This document shows positions 22,433 through 27,841 of a stretch of 30,158 nucleotides of DNA, in pieces. This DNA comes from a virus. The DNA is taken from positions 1-30,158 of IMG/VR virus record IMGVR_UViG_3300028025_001572, one strand, 5' to 3'. Numbering within the stretch: position 1 is the stretch's first letter; every line of letters begins with the position of its first letter. The notes beneath the pieces were generated by a model. It ran no database searches. It saw only the letters and a list, made by a program, of their open reading frames with translations, and was not told where the DNA came from. The translations under genes and the position numbers were made by a program.

Positions 22433-23379
22433 TTGTTTTCCTTGATTGTTAGTGTTGACTGACGTACTGAATAAGCTTCTTTGGCTGGCGTGATCTTCTG
22501 AGGCTGTGCCTTGTAGTGGCGCATGGGCCATTTGACTGTCCAGTGACCAGCTTTGCCGCTTGCACTATCTTTCATCATGGTCTTAAGGTCTTTCTCCCAG
22601 CGGTCTATATCCTCTTGAAGGCTGTCCATCTTCTGCTTGGCAACGACGATCTCTGCTATCAGATCCTCGCCATCAATGCCTAAGTCAACCTCATCTTCTT
22701 TGGCTATTGCCCAGACTCGGTTGGCATCTTTGGTGTTGGCGGCTGGGTAATATTGGATGTCGCCAGTCTCAGTGAAGGTGGTCAGTCGGTGGTCAAAGTC
22801 TTCAGCCATTCTGCGGATCTCATCCCTTGTCGTGCCATGTGGCTTGAACAGGAAGATGCGTAGTTCCACGCCTGAGTAGAGGCAACCGATTGCCGCCCAG
22901 TCCAGCCCTGTACACATCATCACGCCTTGGACTTGGATTGGCCCACGGTACAGGGGCAACTCCTCTTCTGGATGACCACGAGTCAGCTTAGATTCCAACA
23001 CACCGTTGCCGATCAGGGCAATGCTGTCTGCGCCAACCACATAGATACCATTGCTGGGATCGTGCTGGATTACAACATTGTCATTTGGCACACCGATGGC
23101 ATCGGCGCTGGCGGCAAGGGGGAAGTCTGGGTGCTGGAAGGCCACATCAGGCATGGTGTAGCTCTTCAGGCCAAGGCGCTTGGACATCTCAGCGATGATG
23201 GCTGGCTCCAAGGCATTGCCCCAGTCTGCGGCTTCCCCTGCTTTAGTGCGTGGATCTTCACCTCGCAGGGCTTTCAAGCAGAAGGTCAGCACATCGTTGG
23301 GGGTGCTGTAAGGGCTGACACCAAAGAGGCTGGGCAGTTGGGAACAGGACAGGCTGGTGTCCGAGGTGAGCTTAGGCAT
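22429..23379 (-). CDS. YqaJ/lambda exonuclease-like recombinase nuclease
   Basis: The 316-residue PD-(D/E)XK nuclease has SQLPSLFGVSPYSTPND at residues 13-29, G54-NALE58 with the first catalytic-side Glu, an acidic D93 in ASADAIG, then E129-S-K131 in GVLESKLTR and Q149/Q151 in IQVQGVMMCTGLD. The E-x-K pair and Q-x-Q-x-x-m are the metal-binding and helix motifs of lambda exonuclease and YqaJ proteins. It would resect double-strand ends 5' to 3' for the annealing protein encoded next. The start ATG (23377-23379) is preceded by GGAG and overlaps the upstream gene by eight bases. The last 90 residues are a helical Lys-rich extension. Confidence 0.9.
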   Translation of the reverse strand: MPKLTSDTSLSCSQLPSLFGVSPYSTPNDVLTFCLKALRGEDPRTKAGEAADWGNALEPAIIAEMSKRLGLKSYTMPDVAFQHPDFPLAASADAIGVPNDNVVIQHDPSNGIYVVGADSIALIGNGVLESKLTRGHPEEELPLYRGPIQVQGVMMCTGLDWAAIGCLYSGVELRIFLFKPHGTTRDEIRRMAEDFDHRLTTFTETGDIQYYPAANTKDANRVWAIAKEDEVDLGIDGEDLIAEIVVAKQKMDSLQEDIDRWEKDLKTMMKDSASGKAGHWTVKWPMRHYKAQPQKITPAKEAYSVRQSTLTIKENK

Positions 23380-23680
23380 TGTGAAACTCCTTGATGATGA
23401 GAACCCGCTGTCTTCTGCCTGACTTGCCAGGGCGGGTCAGCCCAGTGTCAATGATGTAACCCTTGTCGATCAGGGCTTTGAATCGGGCTGTCACTGTAGA
23501 GTAGGGGTAGCTCATTAACTGAGCTAGTACCTCATCTTGAATGCATCCCTTTGGATAACTGGCAATCACCTCGTAGACAATTTGCTCCATGTTGGTGGTG
23601 TTGACCAACTGGGCGGCTTCCTGACTGGTGGGTGGTGCGTTGCGGCGAACAAGTTTTTTCCAAAATGTGCCGAATTCCAT
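23372..23680 (-). CDS. Winged-helix DNA-binding protein
   Basis: I read this from the ATG at 23680, after AAGGAG in the right place; a longer frame extends into the control region without such a site. The 102 residues have a helix-rich first half (TSQEAAQLVNTTNMEQIVYE) and a winged-helix-like second half: CIQDEVLAQL, YSTVTARFKALIDKGYIIDT, then a basic wing GLTRPGKSGRRQRVLII. The recognition helix probably lies at STVTARFKALIDKG. It is first in the leftward recombination operon, so it could regulate that operon or work in phage replication. The target is unknown. Confidence 0.8.
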   Translation of the reverse strand: MEFGTFWKKLVRRNAPPTSQEAAQLVNTTNMEQIVYEVIASYPKGCIQDEVLAQLMSYPYSTVTARFKALIDKGYIIDTGLTRPGKSGRRQRVLIIKEFHNA

Positions 23681-23814
23681 AGAACTCTCCTTAGTAGGTA
23701 GGTTGTTTGCCTTGCATGATTGCAAAGTGATAGCATGATACAACACCGATAGATGCTGGTTTTCTAGGTAGTTTCCCTAGTTGCACATCTTGAGTGTGAT
23801 ATAGAATTGATAGC
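23681..23814. promoter_or_regulatory. Divergent control region between two early operons
   Basis: This 134-base region separates the leftward recombination operon from the rightward one. It holds two copies of the 11-base TGATAGCATGA (23728-23738 and 23808-23818, the second overlapping the rightward start codon). It also holds the near-palindromes TTGCA-TGAT-TGCAA (23712-23725) and CTAGG/CCTAG (23764-23780). A rightward promoter can be proposed with TTGCAC at 23781 and TAGAAT at 23802. The ribbon-helix-helix protein encoded next is the best candidate to bind the repeated sites. Confidence 0.6.
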
Positions 23815-23818
23815 ATGA
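23728..23818 (+). repeat. 11-base direct repeat TGATAGCATGA (two copies)
   Basis: TGATAGCATGA occurs at 23728-23738 and again at 23808-23818, 80 bases apart. The downstream copy includes the start codon of the ribbon-helix-helix gene. An 11-base match at both ends of a divergent promoter region is unlikely by chance and fits an operator pair that could allow DNA looping by an Arc-like repressor. Binding is an inference. Confidence 0.55.
23781..23807 (+). promoter_or_regulatory. Candidate promoter for the RHH operon
   Basis: A -35-like TTGCAC (23781-23786) and a -10-like TAGAAT (23802-23807) are separated by 15 bases, short of the ideal 17. The ATG at 23815 starts seven bases after the -10 hexamer and no ribosome-binding site precedes it, so transcription would start very near the ATG and the mRNA could be leaderless. 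The second TGATAGCATGA repeat covers the presumed start site. Confidence 0.45.
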
Positions 23819-24021
23819 AACACACACCCAAACCAAAGATCGAAACTCATCAACTTCTTGTGCGGGTAAGACCGCAAGCCAAGGTGTTGTTACAGAAAGC
23901 ATCTGTTGACCAGCGCAAAAGCCAGTCGGCAATCGTTGAGGACTTGATCATTGATGGCCTGAGCGCCGCATACTCCAGTCCTGATGACAGGATTCAAGCT
24001 TTTTTGAAGGGAAACATATGA
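23815..24021 (+). CDS. Ribbon-helix-helix (Arc-type) regulator
   Basis: The 68-residue protein contains a short beta strand (HQLLVRVRPQAKVLLQKA) and two helices (QRKSQSAIVEDLIIDG, then AAYSSPDDRIQAF). That is the ribbon-helix-helix layout in which the strand of a dimer enters the DNA major groove. It is the first gene of the rightward operon, and its start codon lies inside one of two identical 11-base repeats, which suggests autoregulation. The stop overlaps the next gene (ATGA). The partner binding site and the genes it controls are inferred from position. Confidence 0.8.
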   Translation: MKHTPKPKIETHQLLVRVRPQAKVLLQKASVDQRKSQSAIVEDLIIDGLSAAYSSPDDRIQAFLKGNI

Positions 24022-24230
24022 CCGACAAATGGATGCCACCAGAAGGTACAAAGATCACCATGCCAAGCGTTCGTGTAACTGCTGGCGGCTTTAAATACCA
24101 GCGTGGTGCTGATGTCCAAGCAACATGGCGCAAGCATGGATGGACACCACCGAGCGCCAACATGCCACCACCACCACCTGAGAAGCCATCTGAACTGCCA
24201 TTCATCAAGCCATTGAGGGCTGTGCGATGA
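24018..24230 (+). CDS. Small Pro-rich hypothetical protein
   Basis: The 70-residue product starts at ATG 24018, overlapping the RHH stop (ATGA), with AAGGGA at about 24007-24012. The first half looks folded (KWMPPEGTKITMPSVRVT, then a W-x-x-hGWtPP stretch) and the second half is Pro-rich (MPPPPPEKPSEL). The family is unknown. It is translated together with the RHH protein and the next gene, so it is likely an early-expressed small protein of the phage. Nothing in it shows a catalytic site, metal site or membrane segment. Confidence 0.7.
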   Translation: MTDKWMPPEGTKITMPSVRVTAGGFKYQRGADVQATWRKHGWTPPSANMPPPPPEKPSELPFIKPLRAVR

Positions 24231-24487
24231 CTTTCGAGGATGCCATCAGGGTATTGGATTGCGTCAAAGAGGGTAGACCGATGCCCGACAGCGTGGTGAA
24301 CAGGGCTTTGCAAATAACAGGGGATCTTGATGACTTTGATGGTGAATTTTTGCGTCTTTGGCGAACCTGTGGGGAAAGGCAGGCCGAGATTCGCTCGTCA
24401 AGGGGGATTTGTCAGGACATATACCCCCCAAAAGACAGCCAATTGGGAGCTGGAGATAGCTCAGGTAGCCAGACAAGCCATGGGTAG
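24227..24487 (+). CDS. Hypothetical protein overlapping the RusA gene
   Basis: ATG 24227 overlaps the previous stop (GATGA). The first 52 residues look like a conserved phage protein: FEDAIRVLDCVKEGRPMPDS, then VVNRALQITGDLDD, resembling a family I recall from phages with an AL-x-iTGDL element of unknown function. From about residue 53 the gene shares 158 bases with rusA in another frame, and that part (Ser/Gly/Gln-rich) reads like a by-product of overlap. It could instead end early through a different, undetected start. Function is unknown. Confidence 0.6.
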   Translation: MTFEDAIRVLDCVKEGRPMPDSVVNRALQITGDLDDFDGEFLRLWRTCGERQAEIRSSRGICQDIYPPKDSQLGAGDSSGSQTSHG

Positions 24488-24755
24488 CCAAGCGCCATTG
24501 GACACGCCTGTAGCCCTTTCTGTGCGGGTTTACAAGGCTATCCCTGTGAGCTGGTCAAAGGCCAAGCGGCTCCAAGCGGAGACAGGTGTGCTTAGGCCAG
24601 TTGGCAAGCCTGATTTGGACAACTACATCAAGGCAATCATGGATGCTGGCAACGGCATTTTGTGGGTGGACGACAGTCAAGTGTGTGAGTTACATGGGAG
24701 CAAGGCGTATGGTTCACCTTGCATTGAGGTAACAGTAATGGAGTTATTGCCATGA
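24330..24755 (+). CDS. rusA: RusA-like Holliday junction resolvase
   Basis: The 141-residue product starts at ATG 24330, six bases after a GGGG site; ATG 24339 is also possible and would match the usual RusA start more closely. FCVFGEPVGKGRPRFARQGG at residues 7-26 and KPDLDNYIKAIMDAGNGILWVDDSQV at 93-118 are diagnostic: D95 and D97 with D114/D115 correspond to the acidic residues that hold Mg2+ in RusA. It would cleave four-way DNA junctions to resolve recombination or replication intermediates and so release the branched DNA made by the exonuclease and annealing pair. It is of normal RusA length (about 120-140). Confidence 0.93.
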   Translation: MTLMVNFCVFGEPVGKGRPRFARQGGFVRTYTPQKTANWELEIAQVARQAMGSQAPLDTPVALSVRVYKAIPVSWSKAKRLQAETGVLRPVGKPDLDNYIKAIMDAGNGILWVDDSQVCELHGSKAYGSPCIEVTVMELLP

Positions 24756-24916
24756 CAGAAGAGACTTTGGAGCAGCGCATCAGCCATCTTGAGCGCCAGT
24801 TTGAGCAGATGTCCGAGGCTTTTAGTGCCAACAGCCAGTTAATGGTGATGCTGGCAAGGGAACTGAAGCGGGTCAGGGATTGCCTGAGCGATGAAGATCC
24901 TATGGGGATGCAATGA
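24752..24916 (+). CDS. Small coiled-coil protein
   Basis: The 54-residue acidic product overlaps the RusA stop (ATGA at 24752-24755) and its own TGA overlaps the next ATG. It is one long helix with heptad-like hydrophobic positions: LEQRISHLERQFEQM, then NSQLMVMLARELKRVRDCL. This suggests a small coiled-coil dimer. Many phages have such leucine/glutamate-rich proteins without known function. Its close coupling between RusA and the Mom-like gene indicates joint expression only; partner binding is speculation. Confidence 0.75.
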   Translation: MTEETLEQRISHLERQFEQMSEAFSANSQLMVMLARELKRVRDCLSDEDPMGMQ

Positions 24917-25581
24917 AAGTTTTGCCAATTAATTCTTTTGAAGTTGAACCTTGGTTATTGGAAAAACATTATGCAAAACGCATGTGTCCAATTTCCTATG
25001 CGTTTGGGCTTTACAAAGATAGTCAACTTGTTGGCGTTGTGACTTATGGCGTACCTTCCAGCAGCAATTTACGGTCTGGCATTTGTGGAGCAGAGTACGA
25101 AAAAAACGTGATTGAGTTGAATCGCTTGTGTTGCAACAATGAGCCAAACTTTGCATCATATTTAGTTGGTAAATCTTTACAGATGCTTCCCAAGCCATTG
25201 ATTGTTGTTAGTTTTGCTGACTTAAAGCAAGGACATGTTGGATATGTTTATCAGGCTACAAATTTTGTGTATACGGGATTGAGTGCCAAAAGAACCGATT
25301 GGAAAATAAAAGGCATGGAACATTTGCACGGAGCAACAATTGCCGACATGAGTAGAGGTCAGCCAAACAGAGCCGAGTGGATGAAAGAAAAATTTGGTGA
25401 TGATTTTTACTTGGAAGACAGGTCAAGGAAGCATCGGTATATTTATTTTCTTGGAAGTAAAAAACAAAAAAAAACCATGATTGATGCATTGAAATACAAG
25501 ATAGAACCATATCCAAAAGGTGAGTCTAGACGGTATGACTCAGGAAATATCGTTAAAACTCAACAACTTTTATTTACATAA
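24913..25581 (+). CDS. Mom-like DNA modification protein
   Basis: The 222-residue protein resembles the Mu Mom family, GNAT-fold enzymes that turn DNA adenines into methylcarbamoyl-type derivatives and shield phage DNA from restriction. Motifs: EKHYAKRMCPISYAFGLYKD near residues 17-36, LVGVVTYGVPSS, VIELNRLCCNNEPNFASYLVG near 66-86 and LIVVSFADLKQGHVGYVYQATNFVYTG. The stretches fGL-y-x-d-x-l-vG-v-v-t-fG, v-ELnRL and hvGyiYqA-x-Nf-y-tG are family hallmarks. The gene is clearly more AT-rich than its neighbours (long A/T runs near 25440-25480), a sign of separate acquisition. It overlaps the previous gene by four bases. The 3' end holds poly-A tracts. Confidence 0.88.
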   Translation: MKVLPINSFEVEPWLLEKHYAKRMCPISYAFGLYKDSQLVGVVTYGVPSSSNLRSGICGAEYEKNVIELNRLCCNNEPNFASYLVGKSLQMLPKPLIVVSFADLKQGHVGYVYQATNFVYTGLSAKRTDWKIKGMEHLHGATIADMSRGQPNRAEWMKEKFGDDFYLEDRSRKHRYIYFLGSKKQKKTMIDALKYKIEPYPKGESRRYDSGNIVKTQQLLFT

Positions 25582-25597
25582 ATAAGGGAAATCTTGT

Positions 25598-25801
25598 ATG
25601 AAGCGTGGCTATAGAGGCGGTGGTCGCAAGCCCATCCAGATTGATGAGCGCAGGGCTTTCAGTTTGCATGACCAGGGCTTCAGCAAGAAGGTCATTGCCG
25701 ATCGGTTTGGTGTGCCATACAAGTCTTTGCTGACCATCTTTCGCAAGGCTGGCAGGGTCAAAGTCAGGGGCAAGTACAACTGGAAGGACAAGCATGGATG
25801 A
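25598..25801 (+). CDS. Small HTH DNA-binding protein
   Basis: This 67-residue basic protein starts after TAAGGGA. A Gly/Lys-rich N-terminus (RGYRGGGRKPIQIDE) is followed by a helix-turn-helix: AFSLHDQGFSKKVIADRFGVPYKSLLTIFRKAG. The first helix ends in QG-fs, the second in ADRFGV, and the recognition helix is YKSLLTIF, as in resolvase-type or Hin-type HTH units. The C-terminus is Lys-rich. A regulator or DNA-packing role is likely, but the target is unknown. It lies after the Mom-like gene, so it could be a transcription factor for that region. Confidence 0.75.
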   Translation: MKRGYRGGGRKPIQIDERRAFSLHDQGFSKKVIADRFGVPYKSLLTIFRKAGRVKVRGKYNWKDKHG

Positions 25802-26006
25802 AAGCACATGGCGCAAGCGGCAGATTGAGCAGCGTGTGGAGTCTGCTGAAGAGGCTGTCCAAGAGTTGCGTGGCAGGGTGGAGTCGCTGAATCCCTACCG
25901 CAACCACATCATTGAAGAGGTGGCTCAAGCCATTGAGCGCATGGAATCGTTTGGCAAGGACACGATCAGTAGCTTTGCCATCTACATCAGGAGCATGAAG
26001 GAATGA
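25794..26006 (+). CDS. Coiled-coil hypothetical protein
   Basis: ATG 25794 overlaps the previous gene by eight bases and follows AAGGA at 25784-25788. The 70 residues are almost wholly helical: WRKRQIEQRVESAEEAVQEL, then VESLNPYRNHIIEEVAQAIE, ending FAIYIRSMKE. Charges and hydrophobic residues alternate as in a coiled coil, with one proline break near residue 35. No signal or catalytic motif is seen. The stop overlaps the next start, so it is part of the same small-gene chain. Function unknown. Confidence 0.7.
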   Translation: MDESTWRKRQIEQRVESAEEAVQELRGRVESLNPYRNHIIEEVAQAIERMESFGKDTISSFAIYIRSMKE

Positions 26007-26254
26007 CACATAAAGCATTGATTAGACAGCTTCAGATCAGTTGCCTTGGGCTTGATCGTATTGACCCATTGTGCTTGCTTGTTGACGATGTGATTGCGGC
26101 CTTGACACAGACAGAGCGCACATGGGTAGGGCTTGATGAGGTAGAAATCATTGGTTGCACTTGTGAATGCATAGATGAAGGTGAATTCAACATGGATTGC
26201 GCCATTGACTTTGCTAGAGCCATTGAAGTCAGACTCAAGGAAAAGAACACATGA
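26003..26254 (+). CDS. Conserved hypothetical phage protein
   Basis: The 83-residue product starts at ATG 26003 with AAGGA directly before it. Residues RTWVGLDEVEII near the middle and the C-terminal FARAIEVRLKEKN are phrases found in many small phage proteins (W-v-GL-d-e-e and f-a-R-AIe-a-kLkEKN), usually of unknown function. A C-T-C-E-C cluster in between (GCTCECID) could bind metal. The N-terminal helix may mediate dimer contacts. It is coupled to its neighbours by short overlaps in the small-gene chain. Confidence 0.75.
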   Translation: MTHKALIRQLQISCLGLDRIDPLCLLVDDVIAALTQTERTWVGLDEVEIIGCTCECIDEGEFNMDCAIDFARAIEVRLKEKNT

Positions 26255-26427
26255 ACCAACCTAAGTCAGCATTTGACACATCAGGGCCAAGCATCTGGAC
26301 ACGAGACACACAGCTTATCTTCATCAACAATGGCAAGATCAATGGCTCCAAGCGCAGGGAAGTCATGCGTAAGACAGAGCAATTGAATCTGGGAAGCAAG
26401 AAAACTAAGGCAGCGGGTAAGAAATGA
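26251..26427 (+). CDS. Small paralogue A (SAF-x-PSIWT protein)
   Basis: The 58-residue basic protein starts at ATG 26251, overlapping the upstream stop. Its opening, KSAFDTSGPSIWTRDTQ, is shared with the next gene (KSAFESIKEPSIWTTDK), while the rest is Lys/Arg-rich (KINGSKRREVMRKTEQLNLG). Together the two look like tandem paralogues. The charged C-terminus may bind nucleic acid. No family was recognised; the short conserved N-terminal motif could be a protein-contact peptide. Confidence 0.72.
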   Translation: MNQPKSAFDTSGPSIWTRDTQLIFINNGKINGSKRREVMRKTEQLNLGSKKTKAAGKK

Positions 26428-26600
26428 GTACAGTGAAATCAGCGTTTGAGTCGATCAAAGAACCCAGCATCTGGACAACAGACAAGAAGGCCAAGCGCCA
26501 GCAGGTAGCCATCAAAGCCGCAGCCACTGAGCTGAAGAACAGGGGCTTGCGTATGCGGGACGACTTCACTACCTACAGCAAGGCAAGGCCATCCAAATGA
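26424..26600 (+). CDS. Small paralogue B (SAF-x-PSIWT protein)
   Basis: The ATG at 26424 overlaps the previous stop (ATGA). This 58-residue product has exactly the same length as its neighbour. The shared KSAFES-x-x-x-PSIWTTD opening is followed by a Lys/Ala-rich helix (KAKRQQVAIKAAATELKNRG) and a basic end. Identical length, shared N-terminal motif and direct adjacency point to duplication followed by strong divergence, with the N-terminal motif kept. Function unknown. Confidence 0.72.
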   Translation: MSTVKSAFESIKEPSIWTTDKKAKRQQVAIKAAATELKNRGLRMRDDFTTYSKARPSK

Positions 26601-26707
26601 TTGCAACGATCCTGTGCTTGTTCATTGGTGCAGCCATTGCCATTGGTACATTGTTTGTGTTTGCCAACGTGCTGGCGTGGATGCAAGATGCTAATGAAAG
26701 AAGTTGA
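26597..26707 (+). CDS. Tiny single-TM protein
   Basis: A 36-residue frame starts at ATG 26597 and overlaps the previous stop (ATGA). It is one hydrophobic helix, IATILCLFIGAAIAIGTLFV and on to about residue 28, followed by a short charged tail (MQDANERS). The strong overlap coupling supports translation. Very small membrane proteins in early phage operons often block host membrane enzymes or exclude other phages, but that is only a general possibility here. Confidence 0.62.
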   Translation: MIATILCLFIGAAIAIGTLFVFANVLAWMQDANERS

Positions 26708-26888
26708 TCCTGAGCATTACCAGGCAACGCTAGACCACTTGGTAACCATGGCAAGGATGCCAGCATTCAAGCGCCATGCATGGCACAGGGTAAAGGAGCT
26801 GGAAGCAGACCCGTATGCCTTTTACGCTGGCTTGAAAGAGGATTTCTTGGCGATCATGCAGGTGGAGAAGCCAACAGAAAACGCATGA
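26694..26888 (+). CDS. Small helical hypothetical protein
   Basis: I chose ATG 26694, which gives 64 residues (MKEVDPEHYQATLDHLVTMA and following); ATG 26688 would add two. A longer frame starting at 26601 covers the TM gene in another frame and was not used. The product is helix-rich with aromatic and His residues (FKRHAWHRVKELEADPYAFY) and an acidic C-terminus. The pattern m-P-a-x-k-x-hA-w-x-r-v-x-el-e-x-dp is reminiscent of short phage proteins of unknown role. It is the last gene of the rightward early chain before the gene-free stretch. Confidence 0.65.
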   Translation: MKEVDPEHYQATLDHLVTMARMPAFKRHAWHRVKELEADPYAFYAGLKEDFLAIMQVEKPTENA

Positions 26889-26919
26889 AATTGCTGGCAA
26901 AAATTGTCAAATTGCTGGC
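26888..26919 (+). repeat. Direct repeat AAATTGCTGGC, two turns apart
   Basis: AAATTGCTGGC occurs at 26888-26898 and 26909-26919, start-to-start distance 21 bases, i.e. two helical turns, so both copies face the same side of DNA. A further AAATTG stands between them at 26901. This resembles iteron-type or regulator-binding spacing; binding is inferred. Confidence 0.5.
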
Positions 26920-27295
26920 GCTGAATTCTGGGAAATAATTTCATGGCCCCAACATGAGGGTTCCATTTTGCCTTGCATCGGCATGCCAGTAGGTAATTTG
27001 TGGCACTGTGCAGGCATACAGGTGTTGCCTAGAATCAGCCAAAATCTACCTGTTGAAAACAGAATAGTTAATTCTGCTGTCAGCCATGGGAAAACCTGCC
27101 AGCAGGGGCAGCAGATCAGGGCAGATCAGCGGGCATGCAGGTGCTGGCTGTTGCATTTTCGTTGACTGTCAACAAATAAATTCAGATCTAAGGGTTTATC
27201 CCTATTACATACAGCATGCACGTGCGTTAAATTACGTGCATCGGTTAGCAATTCAGCGCCGATACATTCTGAAACCACCTACTAAGGGGCTTGAA
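26889..27295 (+). other. 407-base gene-free region with direct and inverted repeats
   Basis: No protein gene is supported here; the open frames have poor starts and no family pattern. It holds a direct repeat AAATTGCTGGC (26888-26898 and 26909-26919, 21 bases apart), GAAAT-A-ATTTC (26932-26942), CAGAAT/ATTCTG (27060-27076), GTTGAC-T-GTCAAC (27161-27173) and ATGCACGT/ACGTGCAT (27216-27241). A tract near 27100-27130 repeats GCAGATCAG. Such a cluster fits an operator, replication-origin or processing region at the junction to the right-hand module; which one cannot be told from sequence alone. Confidence 0.55.
27060..27241. promoter_or_regulatory. Cluster of three perfect inverted repeats
   Basis: CAGAAT-5-ATTCTG (27060-27076), GTTGAC-1-GTCAAC (27161-27173) and ATGCACGT-10-ACGTGCAT (27216-27241) lie within 182 bases just ahead of the right-hand gene chain. 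All arms match exactly. The first and third could be hairpins or operators; the second is a compact operator-like palindrome. A -35-like TTGACT at 27162 coincides with the second one, but no clear -10 follows. Confidence 0.5.
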
Positions 27296-27457
27296 ATGAG
27301 AAAAGACTATTCATTCACTATGTACTTAGGCTTGAAAGCCTGCCTGTGTTTTATCGGTTATGCATTCGGTACACAGGATTTTGCATTTTTATGGGCTGCT
27401 ACTGGCTCGCTGCTGTTTATGCCTGCTGCCTTGTATATTGAAAACCAAGGGGCATAA
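27296..27457 (+). CDS. Small two-TM membrane protein
   Basis: ATG 27296 follows AAGGGG at 27284-27289. A longer frame beginning at 27086 lacks such a site and covers the repeat region. The 53-residue product is strongly hydrophobic: about 8-24 (MYLGLKACLCFIGYAFG) and about 28-47 (FAFLWAATGSLLFMPAALYI), with a short polar N-terminus and a charged end. It opens the right-hand module, whose ribosome-binding sites are all AAGGGG-like. Function unknown; perhaps a membrane-active accessory protein. Confidence 0.7.
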   Translation: MRKDYSFTMYLGLKACLCFIGYAFGTQDFAFLWAATGSLLFMPAALYIENQGA

Positions 27458-27458
27458 C

Positions 27459-27650
27459 ATGAAAATCACAGTAAAGCTTGATAAAAATTATGGTAACTGG
27501 GTGGTTTACCCTGTATGCGCTAAAGCGCAGATATTCGCAGCCATGGCAGGCACTAAAACCCTGACAGAGAAAACCTTAGACCAGATTATGGAACTGGGTT
27601 ATGAAGTGCAGGTTTCCCCTGACCAGATCAAATGGCAGGTGGCAGCATGA
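27459..27650 (+). CDS. Small hypothetical protein
   Basis: The 63-residue product starts at ATG 27459 after AAGGGG at 27447-27452. The start MKITVKLDKNYGNWVVYPVC looks like a beta strand with a turn, then CAKAQIFAAMAGTKTLTEK and LDQIMELGYEVQV. Pattern and size suggest a compact alpha/beta protein; the phrase v-y-P-v-c-x-x-A-x-x-fA-x-ia-g-tktLT is common in proteins of unknown function from plasmids and phages. The stop overlaps the next ATG (ATGA at 27647-27650). Confidence 0.72.
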   Translation: MKITVKLDKNYGNWVVYPVCAKAQIFAAMAGTKTLTEKTLDQIMELGYEVQVSPDQIKWQVAA

Positions 27651-27841
27651 ATCACCTAGAAAAACAGCAGGCCATGTTAGTTAATGCACTGGCACTGGCT
27701 ATCACTGCACCCAGCGACAGCAAAGCGCAGCAGGCCACACAAATAGCTTTGCAGTTAACGCAGGGCTTAACAGAAAAACAGGTAGATATCTGCAAAAAAG
27801 CAGCCCTTGCATTATTGGAATTTCAAAATGAAACAAACTAA
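27647..27841 (+). CDS. Small helical hypothetical protein
   Basis: The ATG overlaps the previous stop. The 64 residues form a helical, Gln/Ala-rich protein (HLEKQQAMLVNALALAITAP, DSKAQQATQIALQLTQGLTE, KKAALALLEF). Leucine spacing suggests helical bundles. No motif for function is seen. It overlaps the next gene by 14 bases. The Gln codon CAG and Ala codon GCA are frequent, as in the whole right-hand module. Confidence 0.68.
   Translation: MNHLEKQQAMLVNALALAITAPSDSKAQQATQIALQLTQGLTEKQVDICKKAALALLEFQNETN

Noticed and set aside
26968-27165. A 65-residue open frame in the repeat-rich stretch.
   Set aside because: It has a weak non-ATG start, no ribosome-binding site and no family-like pattern, and it runs across inverted repeats.
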